64,000 nt of DNA from positions 2,756 through 66,755 of the forward strand of contig VXPW01000052.1 in assembly GCA_009839325.1 (NCBI GenBank), read 5' to 3'. Made by a program: the position numbers and the translations under genes. The notes beneath the pieces were generated by a model, which had not been told where the DNA came from, searched no databases, and was given only the letters and a program-made list of their open reading frames with translations. The stretch comes from Rhodospirillales bacterium (lineage in GTDB: Bacteria; Pseudomonadota; Alphaproteobacteria; TMED109). Positions 54,665 through 63,102 of the stretch are shown here, piece after piece (the first letter of the stretch is position 1; every line of letters starts with the position of its first letter).

Positions 54665-55693
54665 ATGCTCGTGACCATCGCCGACCGTTCCTTTCCCTTT
54701 GACGGGAACACGCCCTCCGAGATCGCCCTGCCTCCCGGCCAAAAGGGCGTGGTGGAACTGGCGGAGGCATTGGCGTCGGCAGGCCACACGGTCCGGGTCT
54801 TCAACCAGTGTGAGATGTCCACGGTAGTGCGTGACGTGAGTTGGGTGCCCCTCGAAGAGGCGGCGGCGGCCAGCACCGATCTCTGCATCGCGCACCAGGA
54901 CCCGGAGCTTCTTGACCTGGTGCCCGACATCAAGACCCGCGTCCTGTGGCTGACTGGCTCGGGAAAGCCGCTGGTCAAACCGGAGCGGTTTGCCGCGGCG
55001 GCACGGCATCGTCCGACGCTCGTTTACCAGGGCGATGCGCATCTCAAGACCATTCCCGACGCACTCCTCGCATTCGAGGGGGCCCGCATCCGGAACGGGG
55101 TGGGCGAGGCGTTCCTGAATGCGGAGGAGCCCCGTCCGAGCGTATCTCCGAGAGCAGTCGTGACGACGCACCCGTTGCTCGGCCTAGAGTGGCTCATCGG
55201 CCTCTGGCGCAGGCGCATTCACGGCCGTCTGCCCTGGGCCGAGCTCCATGTGTTCTCGAGCGCGCTGCACGGCGCATCGGAGGGTCGGTCGCCGGCGCCT
55301 GCCTACGAGCGGATTCACGCCATTGTCACGGCGGCGGAAAAATCCGGCGTGCATGTCCACAAACCCTTGCCGGATGCGGAAATGGTTGAGTTCCTGAGGG
55401 CCGCCCGGGTGCATTTCTACCCGTCCCACGAGACCGACGTCTCGGCGATGACGCTGGCCGAGAGCCAGGCGGTTGGATTGCCGGCGATCGCGCGCCCCCT
55501 TGGCGCGGCCAGCGAACGCATCCTCGACGGCAAGACCGGATTCCTGGCCAAGGATGACAACGCGTTCGCCGAGTATGCCATCCGGCTGCTCGATGACCAG
55601 GCCACCCACGCCCGCATGAGCGAGCACGCCCGCGAGCGTGGCGGGCAGTCGTGGAGTTCAGTGGCAGGGGAATTCGAAGCGCTTACCCGCTGA
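54665..55693 (+). CDS. GT-B fold glycosyltransferase (family 4-like)
   Basis: A 342-residue protein with a two-Rossmann GT-B layout. The second domain shows HKPLPDAEMVEFLRAARVHFYPSHETDVSAMTLAESQAVGLPAIARPLGAASERI, the nucleotide-sugar-binding E-x7-E region seen in GT4 enzymes (here E near FYPSHETD and AESQAVG). The N-terminal domain is divergent and no GxGG acceptor loop is obvious. ATG 54665 is chosen; the frame extends upstream without support. Donor and acceptor are unknown. Confidence 0.75.
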   Translation: MLVTIADRSFPFDGNTPSEIALPPGQKGVVELAEALASAGHTVRVFNQCEMSTVVRDVSWVPLEEAAAASTDLCIAHQDPELLDLVPDIKTRVLWLTGSGKPLVKPERFAAAARHRPTLVYQGDAHLKTIPDALLAFEGARIRNGVGEAFLNAEEPRPSVSPRAVVTTHPLLGLEWLIGLWRRRIHGRLPWAELHVFSSALHGASEGRSPAPAYERIHAIVTAAEKSGVHVHKPLPDAEMVEFLRAARVHFYPSHETDVSAMTLAESQAVGLPAIARPLGAASERILDGKTGFLAKDDNAFAEYAIRLLDDQATHARMSEHARERGGQSWSSVAGEFEALTR

Positions 55694-55839
55694 GCGTGTC
55701 AGCGGACCCAGGGAATCCGGCGCAGTAGCGGTGAGTGGTTGGAGGTGCAGCGGAGACTCCAGATCGGATGGAATTGTGGGGCGACCTGCCCCGGCCCCGT
55801 CAAACCAGTCCGAAGACAACGTAACGATTCGGAACGCTA

Positions 55840-55968
55840 CTAGAGAATGCGGGCACGGCTTCGGCCTTCCTGGTCGCCTCCGCCGCAGGTAACTGCGTGG
55901 ATGATTACCTCATCGGCAGCATCGTCCACCGTGAATGCGATCCGGTCGGGCCCTGCAGCGCGCAGCAA
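55840..55968 (-). pseudogene. Possible 3' remnant of a RelE/ParE-type toxin gene
   Basis: Directly after the aldo/keto reductase stop, in the same frame, 42 codons read as a beta-rich tail including GPDRIAFTVDDAADEV and IIHAVTCGGG, ending in a TAG stop. The alternation of Arg/Phe and acidic residues resembles the C-terminal strands of RelE/ParE-family toxins. The N-terminal half is missing and no antitoxin gene is adjacent. The call is tentative. Confidence 0.3.
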
Positions 55969-56835
55969 TCAGTTGGCAATCCCAAACAGCGACGTAGCGC
56001 GCTTCGTATTCATCATCGCTCGGACGGTAGGGTCGTCGGGAGCCTCTACGAATTGGCTCGCGGCATCGAGAACAACCGGCAGCAGATCCAAGTCGCCAAC
56101 CGTATTCAGGAAGATCTGGGGTTTCGCCAGCACCCAGTGCACAGCTTGCTGAATGTCTTGTGGATCTTCTAGGGGCTGGTACCACGTGTCGCGATTGGGC
56201 TTCGTAACCGCCCAGGGGCCGCGCGCGATCGACTTGATGGTTTGCACGGCGACGTCCCGTTCCTCGCAGAGCTCGTAAAGAGTTTCGAAGTCCTCGCGGT
56301 AACGCTTGTTCTCGTGCATCACGAAATTCCACGGCAACAGGATCGAATCGAAGTCGAAGCGCTGAAGACTTTGGATGTGCATGGCTGCGATCGTCCAGCC
56401 GTGACCGGTAACGCCAATGAATCGTGTCAGGCCTGCCTCGCGGGCCTCGATCACCGCCTCCAGGGCGCCTTGAGGACCCATCGCGGTCTCCCACTCGTCC
56501 GGATGACCCAACGAGTGAAGTTGCAGCAAGTCAACGGAGTCCACACGGAGACGTTCCAGGGATCGCTGGATTTCGTCACGCGCGGCCGCGTACGTACGCT
56601 GGCCGGTCTTGGTGGCCAGAAAGAACCGATCACGGTGCTCTCGCATCCAGGGCCCGATCCGAAGTTCCGCGTCGCCGTAGCGGGGCGCCGTGTCGATGTG
56701 GTTGACGCCGTGTTCCATCAGTAACTCAAGTGCGCGGTCGGCGCGGGCCTGGGTCACGTTCTTGAGCGCGGCCGCCCCAAATATTGTGACGGTGCTCAGG
56801 TGGCCTGTACGGCCGAAACGACGCGTTTCGATCAT
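55969..56835 (-). CDS. Aldo/keto reductase
   Basis: A 288-residue TIM-barrel oxidoreductase. The tetrad is visible as Asp/Tyr in [12 protein letters not shown] (about 46-57), Lys in [10 protein letters not shown] (about 76) and His in LLQLHSLG (about 109). It resembles the YajO/Tas-like and ferredoxin-associated group rather than aldose reductases. No operon partner; ribosome site not obvious before ATG 56835. The region just beyond its stop carries a possible toxin remnant. Confidence 0.88.
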   Translation of the reverse strand: MIETRRFGRTGHLSTVTIFGAAALKNVTQARADRALELLMEHGVNHIDTAPRYGDAELRIGPWMREHRDRFFLATKTGQRTYAAARDEIQRSLERLRVDSVDLLQLHSLGHPDEWETAMGPQGALEAVIEAREAGLTRFIGVTGHGWTIAAMHIQSLQRFDFDSILLPWNFVMHENKRYREDFETLYELCEERDVAVQTIKSIARGPWAVTKPNRDTWYQPLEDPQDIQQAVHWVLAKPQIFLNTVGDLDLLPVVLDAASQFVEAPDDPTVRAMMNTKRATSLFGIAN

Positions 56836-57289
56836 GCTAGCAATCTCTCGTGTTTCCGGTGTCGACCGCGAAGAACAAGGACCGGAACTCTAATGCCTAG
56901 CATCAAATGGGGATGATAGACGTTCGACGAGAAACTCGATGCAAGTGGAAGGCGATCTCCGGGTCAAATTTGGCGGCCCGGCCGAAAAGGCGGCAATCCG
57001 TCGAGTCCAGCTGATGACGCGCCTGAACAGCTGGATGCCGCGGTCTCACAAGTGCGTTGCTTGAGCGGTGGCTTGGGACAGGTATGGCCTACGGATGGGA
57101 TTTCGTTCGAACTTGCACAGCGTTTCGAGACCAAGACGCTAGGCTGCATGCGCGAAACCCCCTTGGACGATTTTTGACGAGCGTCGACATGGCATGTCGG
57201 GTTGATAACCCGCAATTCGAGTGGGTGTGCCCACTACTTCGGGACTCGCAACGACACCGACGTAGTGCGGCAGCGATGGGTGCGGCCGC
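56836..57289. other. Intergenic region between the aldo/keto reductase and MFS genes
   Basis: 454 bp with lower coding character than the surroundings. A plus-strand frame at about 56990-57176 is open for 60 codons and a minus frame for 80, but neither shows a family motif. It must hold promoters for both divergent neighbours; none is clear. Confidence 0.4.
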
Positions 57290-58510
57290 ATGAGGTCGAG
57301 CGGCTCGAATAGGGCTCCGCTACCGAGGTTTCGCACGACTTTGGGATCACAAGACCCATTGCACCCGGCTGCCCTGTCGCTGGCTGGTCTCCTGTCGCTG
57401 GCGGTGGCAGTTGGTATTGGGCGTTTCGCCTACACCCCGATTCTGCCGTACATGGCCGCGGGCCTGGCACTGGGCAAGTCAGAGGTCGGCCTGATCGCAT
57501 CGGCCAACTACGCGGGCTATCTGCTGGGTGCGCTGGCAGCGGCACTTCGGGGCTTGCCCGGTAATCCGCGTGGCTGGCTGCTCGGAGCACTGGCGGCAAG
57601 CGGGTTGAGTACCTGCGCCATGGCCCTGACGACGGACCTGACGGCGTTTCTGCTGCTGCGTTTCGTGGGGGGAGCGGCCGGCGCGTTGGTGATGGTATTT
57701 GCCTCCTCGCTGTTGATGGACCGGCTCGCGGCGGCCGGCCGCGACGGGTGGGCGGACGCGATCTATGCGGGGGTGGGGACAGGTATTGCAATTTCGTCGC
57801 TGGCGGTTCCGGCGTCGGCATCCGGGATCGGGGACTGGCAAAGCCCGTGGCTGTTCTGTGGCGCGCTTTCCATCGCCCTGTCTGTACCGGTCGCTGTGCT
57901 TCTGAGAGCCCCGTTGACACCTGCCTCGGTTTCCGTGGGATCAAGGGTAGGGCAGGGAGAACGGGGGATTCGTTCGCTCATTGTCGCCTACGGGTTGTCC
58001 GGATTTGGCTACGTCATCACCGCGACGTTCGTGTCTGACATGATGCGGATCGACCTCCTGCTGCGGCCCGCTGAAGACTTCGTTTGGCTTTGTGTCGGCC
58101 TGGCGGCGGCCCCGTCGGTCGTGTTCTGGGGTTGGGTAGGGCGCCGCTGGAGTGTTCGGGGCGCTTTCGCGGTCGCCTGTCTGGTAGCGGCGGGCGGCGT
58201 CGCGATGAGCGTCTTGGTTGCCGGAATCTGGCCAGTGCTATTGGCGGCAGGCCTCCTTGGTGGGACGTTCGTAGGACTGACCGCGCTGGGACTCGTCAGC
58301 GTCCGGCGGATGTCCGTTGGCAATCCACGTCGAAATTTGGCGTTGATGACCGCGGCTTTCGGGCTAGGCCAAATGGTGGGGCCAACGTTTGCAGGTGTGC
58401 TACATGATTCGTTGGGGAGTTATCAAGTGCCATCGCTCTTTGCCGCATTTGCGCTCGTCGCTGCAGCCGTGTTGGGGGGCGGGCTGCCACGCAGGCAAGG
58501 CTCTGAATAG
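57290..58510 (+). CDS. YbfB/YjiJ-family MFS transporter
   Basis: A 406-residue major-facilitator carrier with 12 hydrophobic segments. The opening helices LSLAVAVGIGRFAYTPILPYM and SEVGLIASANYAGYLLGAL match the YbfB/YjiJ family (PF06779). Substrate unknown; probably a proton-coupled efflux or uptake carrier. ATG 57290 chosen. Convergent with the AbrB/VapC module, 210 bp away. Confidence 0.88.
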   Translation: MRSSGSNRAPLPRFRTTLGSQDPLHPAALSLAGLLSLAVAVGIGRFAYTPILPYMAAGLALGKSEVGLIASANYAGYLLGALAAALRGLPGNPRGWLLGALAASGLSTCAMALTTDLTAFLLLRFVGGAAGALVMVFASSLLMDRLAAAGRDGWADAIYAGVGTGIAISSLAVPASASGIGDWQSPWLFCGALSIALSVPVAVLLRAPLTPASVSVGSRVGQGERGIRSLIVAYGLSGFGYVITATFVSDMMRIDLLLRPAEDFVWLCVGLAAAPSVVFWGWVGRRWSVRGAFAVACLVAAGGVAMSVLVAGIWPVLLAAGLLGGTFVGLTALGLVSVRRMSVGNPRRNLALMTAAFGLGQMVGPTFAGVLHDSLGSYQVPSLFAAFALVAAAVLGGGLPRRQGSE

Positions 58511-58720
58511 ATCCGTTCTGTCGGAGAATGTTGATCTGCGCTGCCAAGCGCGGCTCGGGTTCGCAAGGGGCGCCCGAATACGGCCCATCGCGCAACGATC
58601 GCCTTCTTGATTGGATGCCCCCGGCACTTGGGACTTCGCGCGTACTGGCCTGGCGGACATTCGGCCGTGGGATCCTTTTCCGGCGTCTGCAGACAGGAAA
58701 GGGTTTTGAGTCGATTCCTC

Positions 58721-59107
58721 TCAGGGCTCGAGCATTCGCACCGGGCCGCCCTGGGCCTGCTCGATAAAGCGGCGATCGAATGTGAGCATGGTGTCGCATC
58801 GCGCGGCGGCGCCAAGATGCAGTGCATCGGCAAAGTCCATGCCGGCTTCCGCGCGGTCAAGGGCTGCGGCAATCCGGCTCGGATTCTCGACCGCAACGCC
58901 CGGCAGCCCCGCGAACGCCCGGAGGGCCGCCGCGATCTCTTCGGGAGCAAAGCCGTAGACGCTTCGCAAGACCCATTCGCTTTCCAACAGAACCGTCGTG
59001 CTCGCAAACACGGCCCCGCCGTCGACCGCGGTCCGCGCCCTCGCGGACTGGTCCGGGTCGTCACCGGTGAGGTACCGGACCACGACATTGGTATCAATCG
59101 CCCGCAT
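58721..59107 (-). CDS. VapC-type PIN toxin (AbrB-linked)
   Basis: A 128-residue PIN-domain ribonuclease starting MRAIDTNVVVRYLTGDD. The acidic set is Asp5 (AIDTNV), Glu in LLESEWVL (about residue 43) and Asp in GMDFADALHL (about residue 96), then FDRRF. It overlaps the AbrB-type antitoxin gene upstream by 14 bp and is read from the same minus-strand promoter. This is the second toxin-antitoxin module in the window and belongs to a different VapC subgroup than the one at 3.4 kb. Confidence 0.9.
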   Translation of the reverse strand: MRAIDTNVVVRYLTGDDPDQSARARTAVDGGAVFASTTVLLESEWVLRSVYGFAPEEIAAALRAFAGLPGVAVENPSRIAAALDRAEAGMDFADALHLGAAARCDTMLTFDRRFIEQAQGGPVRMLEP

Positions 59108-59363
59108 GCCGACGTTTCGCCTCCGCCGCAATGCCCGCCTCCATCTCCGACAGGGACCGGGGGGGGCCGTGGAAGGCGAGCCGGCCAAACACCTCGTCCG
59201 GCCGGGTCTCCGGGAACCCTGGCGCCGGCTTCAGCAGCACGCCCCCAGAAGTGGTTTCGACGGCAAGCCGGGTCCCAGGACCCCAGCGCAGTGCCCGGCG
59301 AATCGCGCTGGGCAGGATGACCTGGCCCTTGGTCGAGACGGTAGTGGTGAGCGGTTCCGGCAT
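59094..59363 (-). CDS. AbrB/SpoVT-type antitoxin
   Basis: An 89-residue protein whose first 45 residues form a swapped-hairpin DNA-binding domain (TTVSTKGQVILPSAIRRAL, then WGPGTRLAVET). It is the expected VapB partner of the overlapping PIN toxin gene and probably autoregulates the operon. The C-terminal 40 residues would bind and inhibit the toxin. A promoter is visible about 40 bp upstream. Confidence 0.9.
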   Translation of the reverse strand: MPEPLTTTVSTKGQVILPSAIRRALRWGPGTRLAVETTSGGVLLKPAPGFPETRPDEVFGRLAFHGPPRSLSEMEAGIAAEAKRRHAGD

Positions 59364-59401
59364 CGCAAGGCTTCCAACTCAGCGGGATGTAAGGCAAGAG
59401 T

Positions 59402-59430
59402 AAGATATCACATTCGGTGTTCCGGTCCAA
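59402..59430 (-). promoter_or_regulatory. Candidate promoter of the AbrB/VapC operon
   Basis: On the minus strand TTGGAC (59430-59425) and TATCTT (59407-59402) are spaced by 17 bp, a plausible sigma70 promoter. Transcription would start near 59395, giving a leader of about 30 bases before the antitoxin ATG (59363). Confidence 0.45.
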
Positions 59431-60267
59431 GAGACGTGGATGCGCGTGGCCCTTGTGTGAACCTATAGTTCCTACAAGGAGTTCAGCGGTCTGCCGCATC
59501 TCACCAACGTTGCCACCCTCCTCGAGCCAGGCAGCGGCCCGGCGGACCGCCATCCGTTCCTTTTCCGGCGCAGCGAGCCACGCCAGCGTGTTGCCGCACA
59601 TTCCACCGGTTCGTGCTGCCAATACGGGCACGTTGCAGTCAATGACCACTCTCTTGTATGGCGGCGGCGCGCATTCGGTGCTCGCCAATGACTTCGCCAA
59701 GATGTTGGCCGACGGCACGCTGCTTGACGAGAACGAACCGTTTGATGCGCTTGTGGAACGATGTGCCTCGATCGAGGTGAGAGCGAATAGCTAGGTGACC
59801 AGATGCGGGCGACCGCAGCCCCGCGCCCGGATCGGTTGCGGTGGGTGAAATCTCGGGCGAGGCATGGCCCGTCGCGCGCGTCCGTCGATTCGATGGCTCG
59901 TTGAGCATTGGTCCGAACCGGGTTCCCCGCGAGATGACCTACTTCCCGAACTGCGCGCACGCCGGGAGATCGATACGGCCTCGGCGCCGCCGGATTGCTC
60001 GTTCGGGTTCTTGACGAACTCGAATTCTCGGCCATGCGCGGTTTTGGGTACGGCGGGCGACGCCGTCCGGTGCCAGCAATCCGAACGGGGCAAACGCGCC
60101 GGGCCGAAGCGGGGAGGGGTTGCCTTGTGTGTTACGTTATTACCGATGCTGGGAGACGCCACGTGTATCTTCTGCAGGTCCGCTGACGGAGAGAGCAAGC
60201 GATGCCGCTCACCAAGAAGCAACCGCGGCCCTGGCTGACGCCAGCTGCAACCGCTGCGTGAAGACGT
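59431..60267. other. Long non-coding or decayed stretch before the ABC genes
   Basis: About 840 bp without an intact gene. On the minus strand near 59622-59660 the translation RVVIDCNVPVLAA resembles the first strand of a PIN domain (usual DTNV), but the following 60 codons lose the family pattern. A plus frame around 60100-60186 reads CYVITDAGRRHVYLLQV, faintly like a RelE-type strand, then stops. Both look like decayed remnants at best. Confidence 0.4.
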
Positions 60268-60978
60268 ATGACGGACAGTCATTCTGAAGTGTCCCCCCAA
60301 CCCGAGACGGCACCCCTGCCAGGGCAGGTTCCAGCGATCGAGTTGGCCGCCGCGACAGTCGGTTACGGTGGTGCTCCGGTTCTGGAAGAGCTGGACTGGC
60401 GGGTCGAGCGCGGCGAACACTGGCTCGTCATCGGTCCCAGCGGCGCCGGTAAGTCCACACTCCTGCACTTGTTGGCCGGTTTCTTGTCGCCTGTCTCGGG
60501 GTCCGCAAAAGTCCTGGGCATGGACCTGACGACCTTGGCTACCCCCGCGCGGGACCGTTTCCGGGGCAGGAATATGGCCATCGTCTTTCAACGACAGCAT
60601 CTGGTTCAGGCCCTCAACGTGACGCAGAACCTCGGCTTGGCCCGGCGGTTGGCGGGGTTGGACTTGGGGGAGGAGATCGTGAGCACCACGCTCCGCCGGC
60701 TCGGCGTTGACGCGTTTGCCCGGACCCGGCCGGGGGAACTGAGCGTAGGGGAAGCACAGCGTGTGGCGCTGGCTCGGGCGCTGGTCGTGGAGCCGAAGAT
60801 TCTACTAGCGGACGAGCCGACCGCGAGCTTGGATGATCGGAACGCTGAGACCGTGGCGGATCTCCTGGCGCAGGAGGCGGAACGCCTCGGCTCGACTCTC
60901 GTGATGACTACCCACGACGGCCGCGTGCGCGAAAGGTTTGCGCAACGCTTGGTCCTCGGCAACGGGGGGAGCTCGTGA
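60268..60978 (+). CDS. ABC transporter ATP-binding protein
   Basis: A 236-residue ABC ATPase. Walker A GPSGAGKST (about 56-64), Q-loop FQRQHLVQALNV, signature LSVGEAQR, Walker B ILLADEPTASLDD and H-loop TTHD are complete. The LVQALNVxxN pattern is that of ATPases partnering FtsX-type permeases (LolD/MacB group). It overlaps the permease gene by 4 bp. The 29-residue N-terminal extension is Pro/Glu-rich. Probably the ZrgC-like component of a zinc-related system (see neighbours). Confidence 0.9.
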   Translation: MTDSHSEVSPQPETAPLPGQVPAIELAAATVGYGGAPVLEELDWRVERGEHWLVIGPSGAGKSTLLHLLAGFLSPVSGSAKVLGMDLTTLATPARDRFRGRNMAIVFQRQHLVQALNVTQNLGLARRLAGLDLGEEIVSTTLRRLGVDAFARTRPGELSVGEAQRVALARALVVEPKILLADEPTASLDDRNAETVADLLAQEAERLGSTLVMTTHDGRVRERFAQRLVLGNGGSS

Positions 60979-62333
60979 GTACTTGGGGCCTGGCATGGGC
61001 CTGGATTCGGTTTCGTCCACTGGGTGCCGCGCTGAACGTCGCGCTGCTTGGCTTGGGGACAGCGACCATCGCCCTGCTGATGATTGCGGTCCAGCAGTTC
61101 GAGCAGCGGCTCACCGCGGACGCCGACGCCGTCGACATGGTGGTCGGCGCGAAGGGCAGCCCCATGCAGCTGGTGCTCTCGACGGTGTTCCATGTCGACG
61201 CGCCGGTCGGCAACGTCCCCGCGGAAGAGGTCCAGTTTCTCGACCAGCACTCGATGGTCAAGCAGGTCATCCCGATGGCACTGGGGGACGGGTTCCGGGG
61301 TTTCCGGATTGTTGGGACGGATACGAGCTACCTCGATCTGTACGGCGCGGAGCTGGCCGAAGGCCGGCTGTGGGACGCGCCGCTGGAAGCGGTTTTCGGG
61401 GCAGTTTCGGCCGCGCAGACCGGTTTGGGGCTGGGTGACCGCTTCGTCGGAGAACACGGGCTCAGCGAGGCTGGCGGGCCGACCCACGACGACTTTCCCT
61501 ATGACGTGGTGGGCGTGCTGGCTCCTACCGGGAGCGTAGTGGACCGTCTCGTGTTTACGTCGGCGGCAACGGTTCAGATCGTGCACGAAATGGACCCCTA
61601 TCACGATCACGACCATGATGATCACGCCGACGAGGCGCATCACGACGACCACGCGGACGACGACGATCACGCCGACGAGGCGCATCACGACGATCACGCG
61701 GACGACGACGATCACGCCGACCATGCGGACGATGCGGATCACGCACACGACGACGATCACGCCGAGCACGCAGACGATGCTGTGCTCCGGGCACCCGAGA
61801 TCACGGCGTTCCTGGTCGAATTCTCCACGCCGATGGCGGCGGTGGCGCTGCCTCGTGAGATCAACCAGTCCACGGTGATGCAAGCGGCGCGCCCGGCATA
61901 CGAAATTCAGCGACTGTTACGATTGATCGGATTTGGTGCCGACGTTGTGCGTGCGTTCGCGGTGATTTTGGTAGTCGGGGCGGTGCTCGGCCTGTTTACC
62001 GCCCTCTTCCAGGCCCACGAGGAGCGGCGTGCAGACCTCGCGGTCATGCGGGTACTGGGGGCCACGCAACGCCGTTTGTTCTGGCAGATCGTGGTCGAGA
62101 GTCTTATATTGACCGTTACCGGTATAGCACTGGGGCTGGTTCTCGCCCACGGCGTGGCTTGGGGTGCAAGCCTGTGGTTGTGGGAGTACAGCCAGATCTT
62201 GGTGTCGTTCGCTTGGGCCGACGGGGAAATCGTACTGGTTCTGACGGTGCTCGGGCTCGGCGTCCTGGCAGCACTTCCGTCTGCCATTCGGGCCGCCGGA
62301 ATCGATATTCCTCGTGTGTTGTCCGGCGGCTAG
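60975..62333 (+). CDS. FtsX-family ABC permease with a His/Asp-rich periplasmic repeat
   Basis: A 452-residue membrane protein with an N-terminal helix (LNVALLGLGTATIALLMIAVQQF), a large periplasmic loop and three C-terminal helices. The loop holds a run of histidines and aspartates (about residues 209-269) built from 15-residue repeats, a likely metal-binding stretch. The start overlaps the ATPase stop. Its partners (FtsX-type ATPase and a DUF3299 protein) match the ZrgB-ZrgC-ZrgD set of the zinc uptake system described in Vibrio cholerae; there the His-rich protein is a separate ZrgA, which is not seen here. Zinc is the best guess for the substrate or signal. Confidence 0.85.
   Translation: MSTWGLAWAWIRFRPLGAALNVALLGLGTATIALLMIAVQQFEQRLTADADAVDMVVGAKGSPMQLVLSTVFHVDAPVGNVPAEEVQFLDQHSMVKQVIPMALGDGFRGFRIVGTDTSYLDLYGAELAEGRLWDAPLEAVFGAVSAAQTGLGLGDRFVGEHGLSEAGGPTHDDFPYDVVGVLAPTGSVVDRLVFTSAATVQIVHEMDPYHDHDHDDHADEAHHDDHADDDDHADEAHHDDHADDDDHADHADDADHAHDDDHAEHADDAVLRAPEITAFLVEFSTPMAAVALPREINQSTVMQAARPAYEIQRLLRLIGFGADVVRAFAVILVVGAVLGLFTALFQAHEERRADLAVMRVLGATQRRLFWQIVVESLILTVTGIALGLVLAHGVAWGASLWLWEYSQILVSFAWADGEIVLVLTVLGLGVLAALPSAIRAAGIDIPRVLSGG
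61620..61781 (+). repeat. 45-bp tandem repeat encoding a His/Asp-rich segment
   Basis: Four in-frame units inside the permease gene begin at 61620, 61665, 61710 and 61755. Units 1 and 2 are nearly identical (one base difference visible), unit 3 is diverged and unit 4 is partial (27 bp). Each full unit encodes 15 residues of the form DHADEAHHDDHADDD. The repeat is codon-periodic, so copy changes keep the frame. Confidence 0.9.
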
Positions 62334-62358
62334 GGCGCCGGCGCGAGGGAGACCAAAC

Positions 62359-62940
62359 ATGCAGAGTTGTCGGCCTTTTCCAGGGGCTGTCGTGGCGGCG
62401 GTGGTGATCGGCTGGGCGATGTGGGCCACTGCGCAGGATTACGGGCAGGACTACGAGCAGGATGCGGCGTCGGTGACGGCGGAAGGCGCAGACGCGGCGA
62501 TCGACGAAGAGCCGCACGAGCGCATGGACTACCGAGATGCGCTTGAGCTCGGCATTACACCTGCTTTGCCAGAGATTGAAGATGCCGTCTCGTGGGACCT
62601 GTTGATCACCAGCACGCTGGGTTACGACGAGCGGTTTGACGAACTGCGTCCGATGTTCCCGCCAGAAGTGCGGGCGCTAGCGGGGACCCAGGTCAAGATT
62701 GTCGGCTTCAACATCCCGCTCGACAGTTCGGGGCACCGAATTCTGCTGAGTCTGATCTCGCCTTCGTGTCCGTTCTGCCTGCCGGGCGGGCCGGAGACCG
62801 TGGTCGAGGTCGAAGCGGTGGAGTCAATCGGGATGCAATTGGAGCCGATCATACTGGAAGGGACGTTCGAACTAATTGGCGATGGAGTCTGGACGGGGCG
62901 CTATTTCTATCGTTTGACGGGCGCTCGAAGAATTTCCTGA
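62359..62940 (+). CDS. DUF3299 exported protein
   Basis: A 193-residue protein with an N-terminal signal-like helix (GAVVAAVVIGWAMWATAQ), an acidic linker and a DUF3299 domain (about 70-190) that includes IVGFNIPLD and SPSCPFCLPGGPE with a CPFC pair. In known gene sets it accompanies FtsX-type ABC permeases of the Zrg type (ZrgD-like). GAGGGAG lies 8-9 bp before ATG 62359. The permease stop is 25 bp upstream, so the three genes form one operon. Function of DUF3299 is not established. Confidence 0.85.
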   Translation: MQSCRPFPGAVVAAVVIGWAMWATAQDYGQDYEQDAASVTAEGADAAIDEEPHERMDYRDALELGITPALPEIEDAVSWDLLITSTLGYDERFDELRPMFPPEVRALAGTQVKIVGFNIPLDSSGHRILLSLISPSCPFCLPGGPETVVEVEAVESIGMQLEPIILEGTFELIGDGVWTGRYFYRLTGARRIS

Positions 62941-63102
62941 ACGGCCCGTCCTTGTCTTGCCGATTCCCGGCACACAGTTTGGTCGTGAGCCCGTTTACCC
63001 AATCGTGATCTGTAGTGCTGAGCCGTTCAGGCCATCAGTGGCTTGGGCGTCGCTGCGGCTGCTGGGTCAGGCGGGGTTCGAGGCGACGGAGCCGGAGCGC
63101 CA
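62941..63102. other. Spacer between the DUF3299 gene and the ppdK relic
   Basis: 162 bp with no recognised element; no convincing terminator after the DUF3299 gene. Confidence 0.4.

Noticed and set aside
58423-59718. 431-residue minus-strand frame spanning the VapC/AbrB region
   Set aside because: It crosses two real genes in another frame, with Arg/Pro-rich translation; the short TA genes explain the region.
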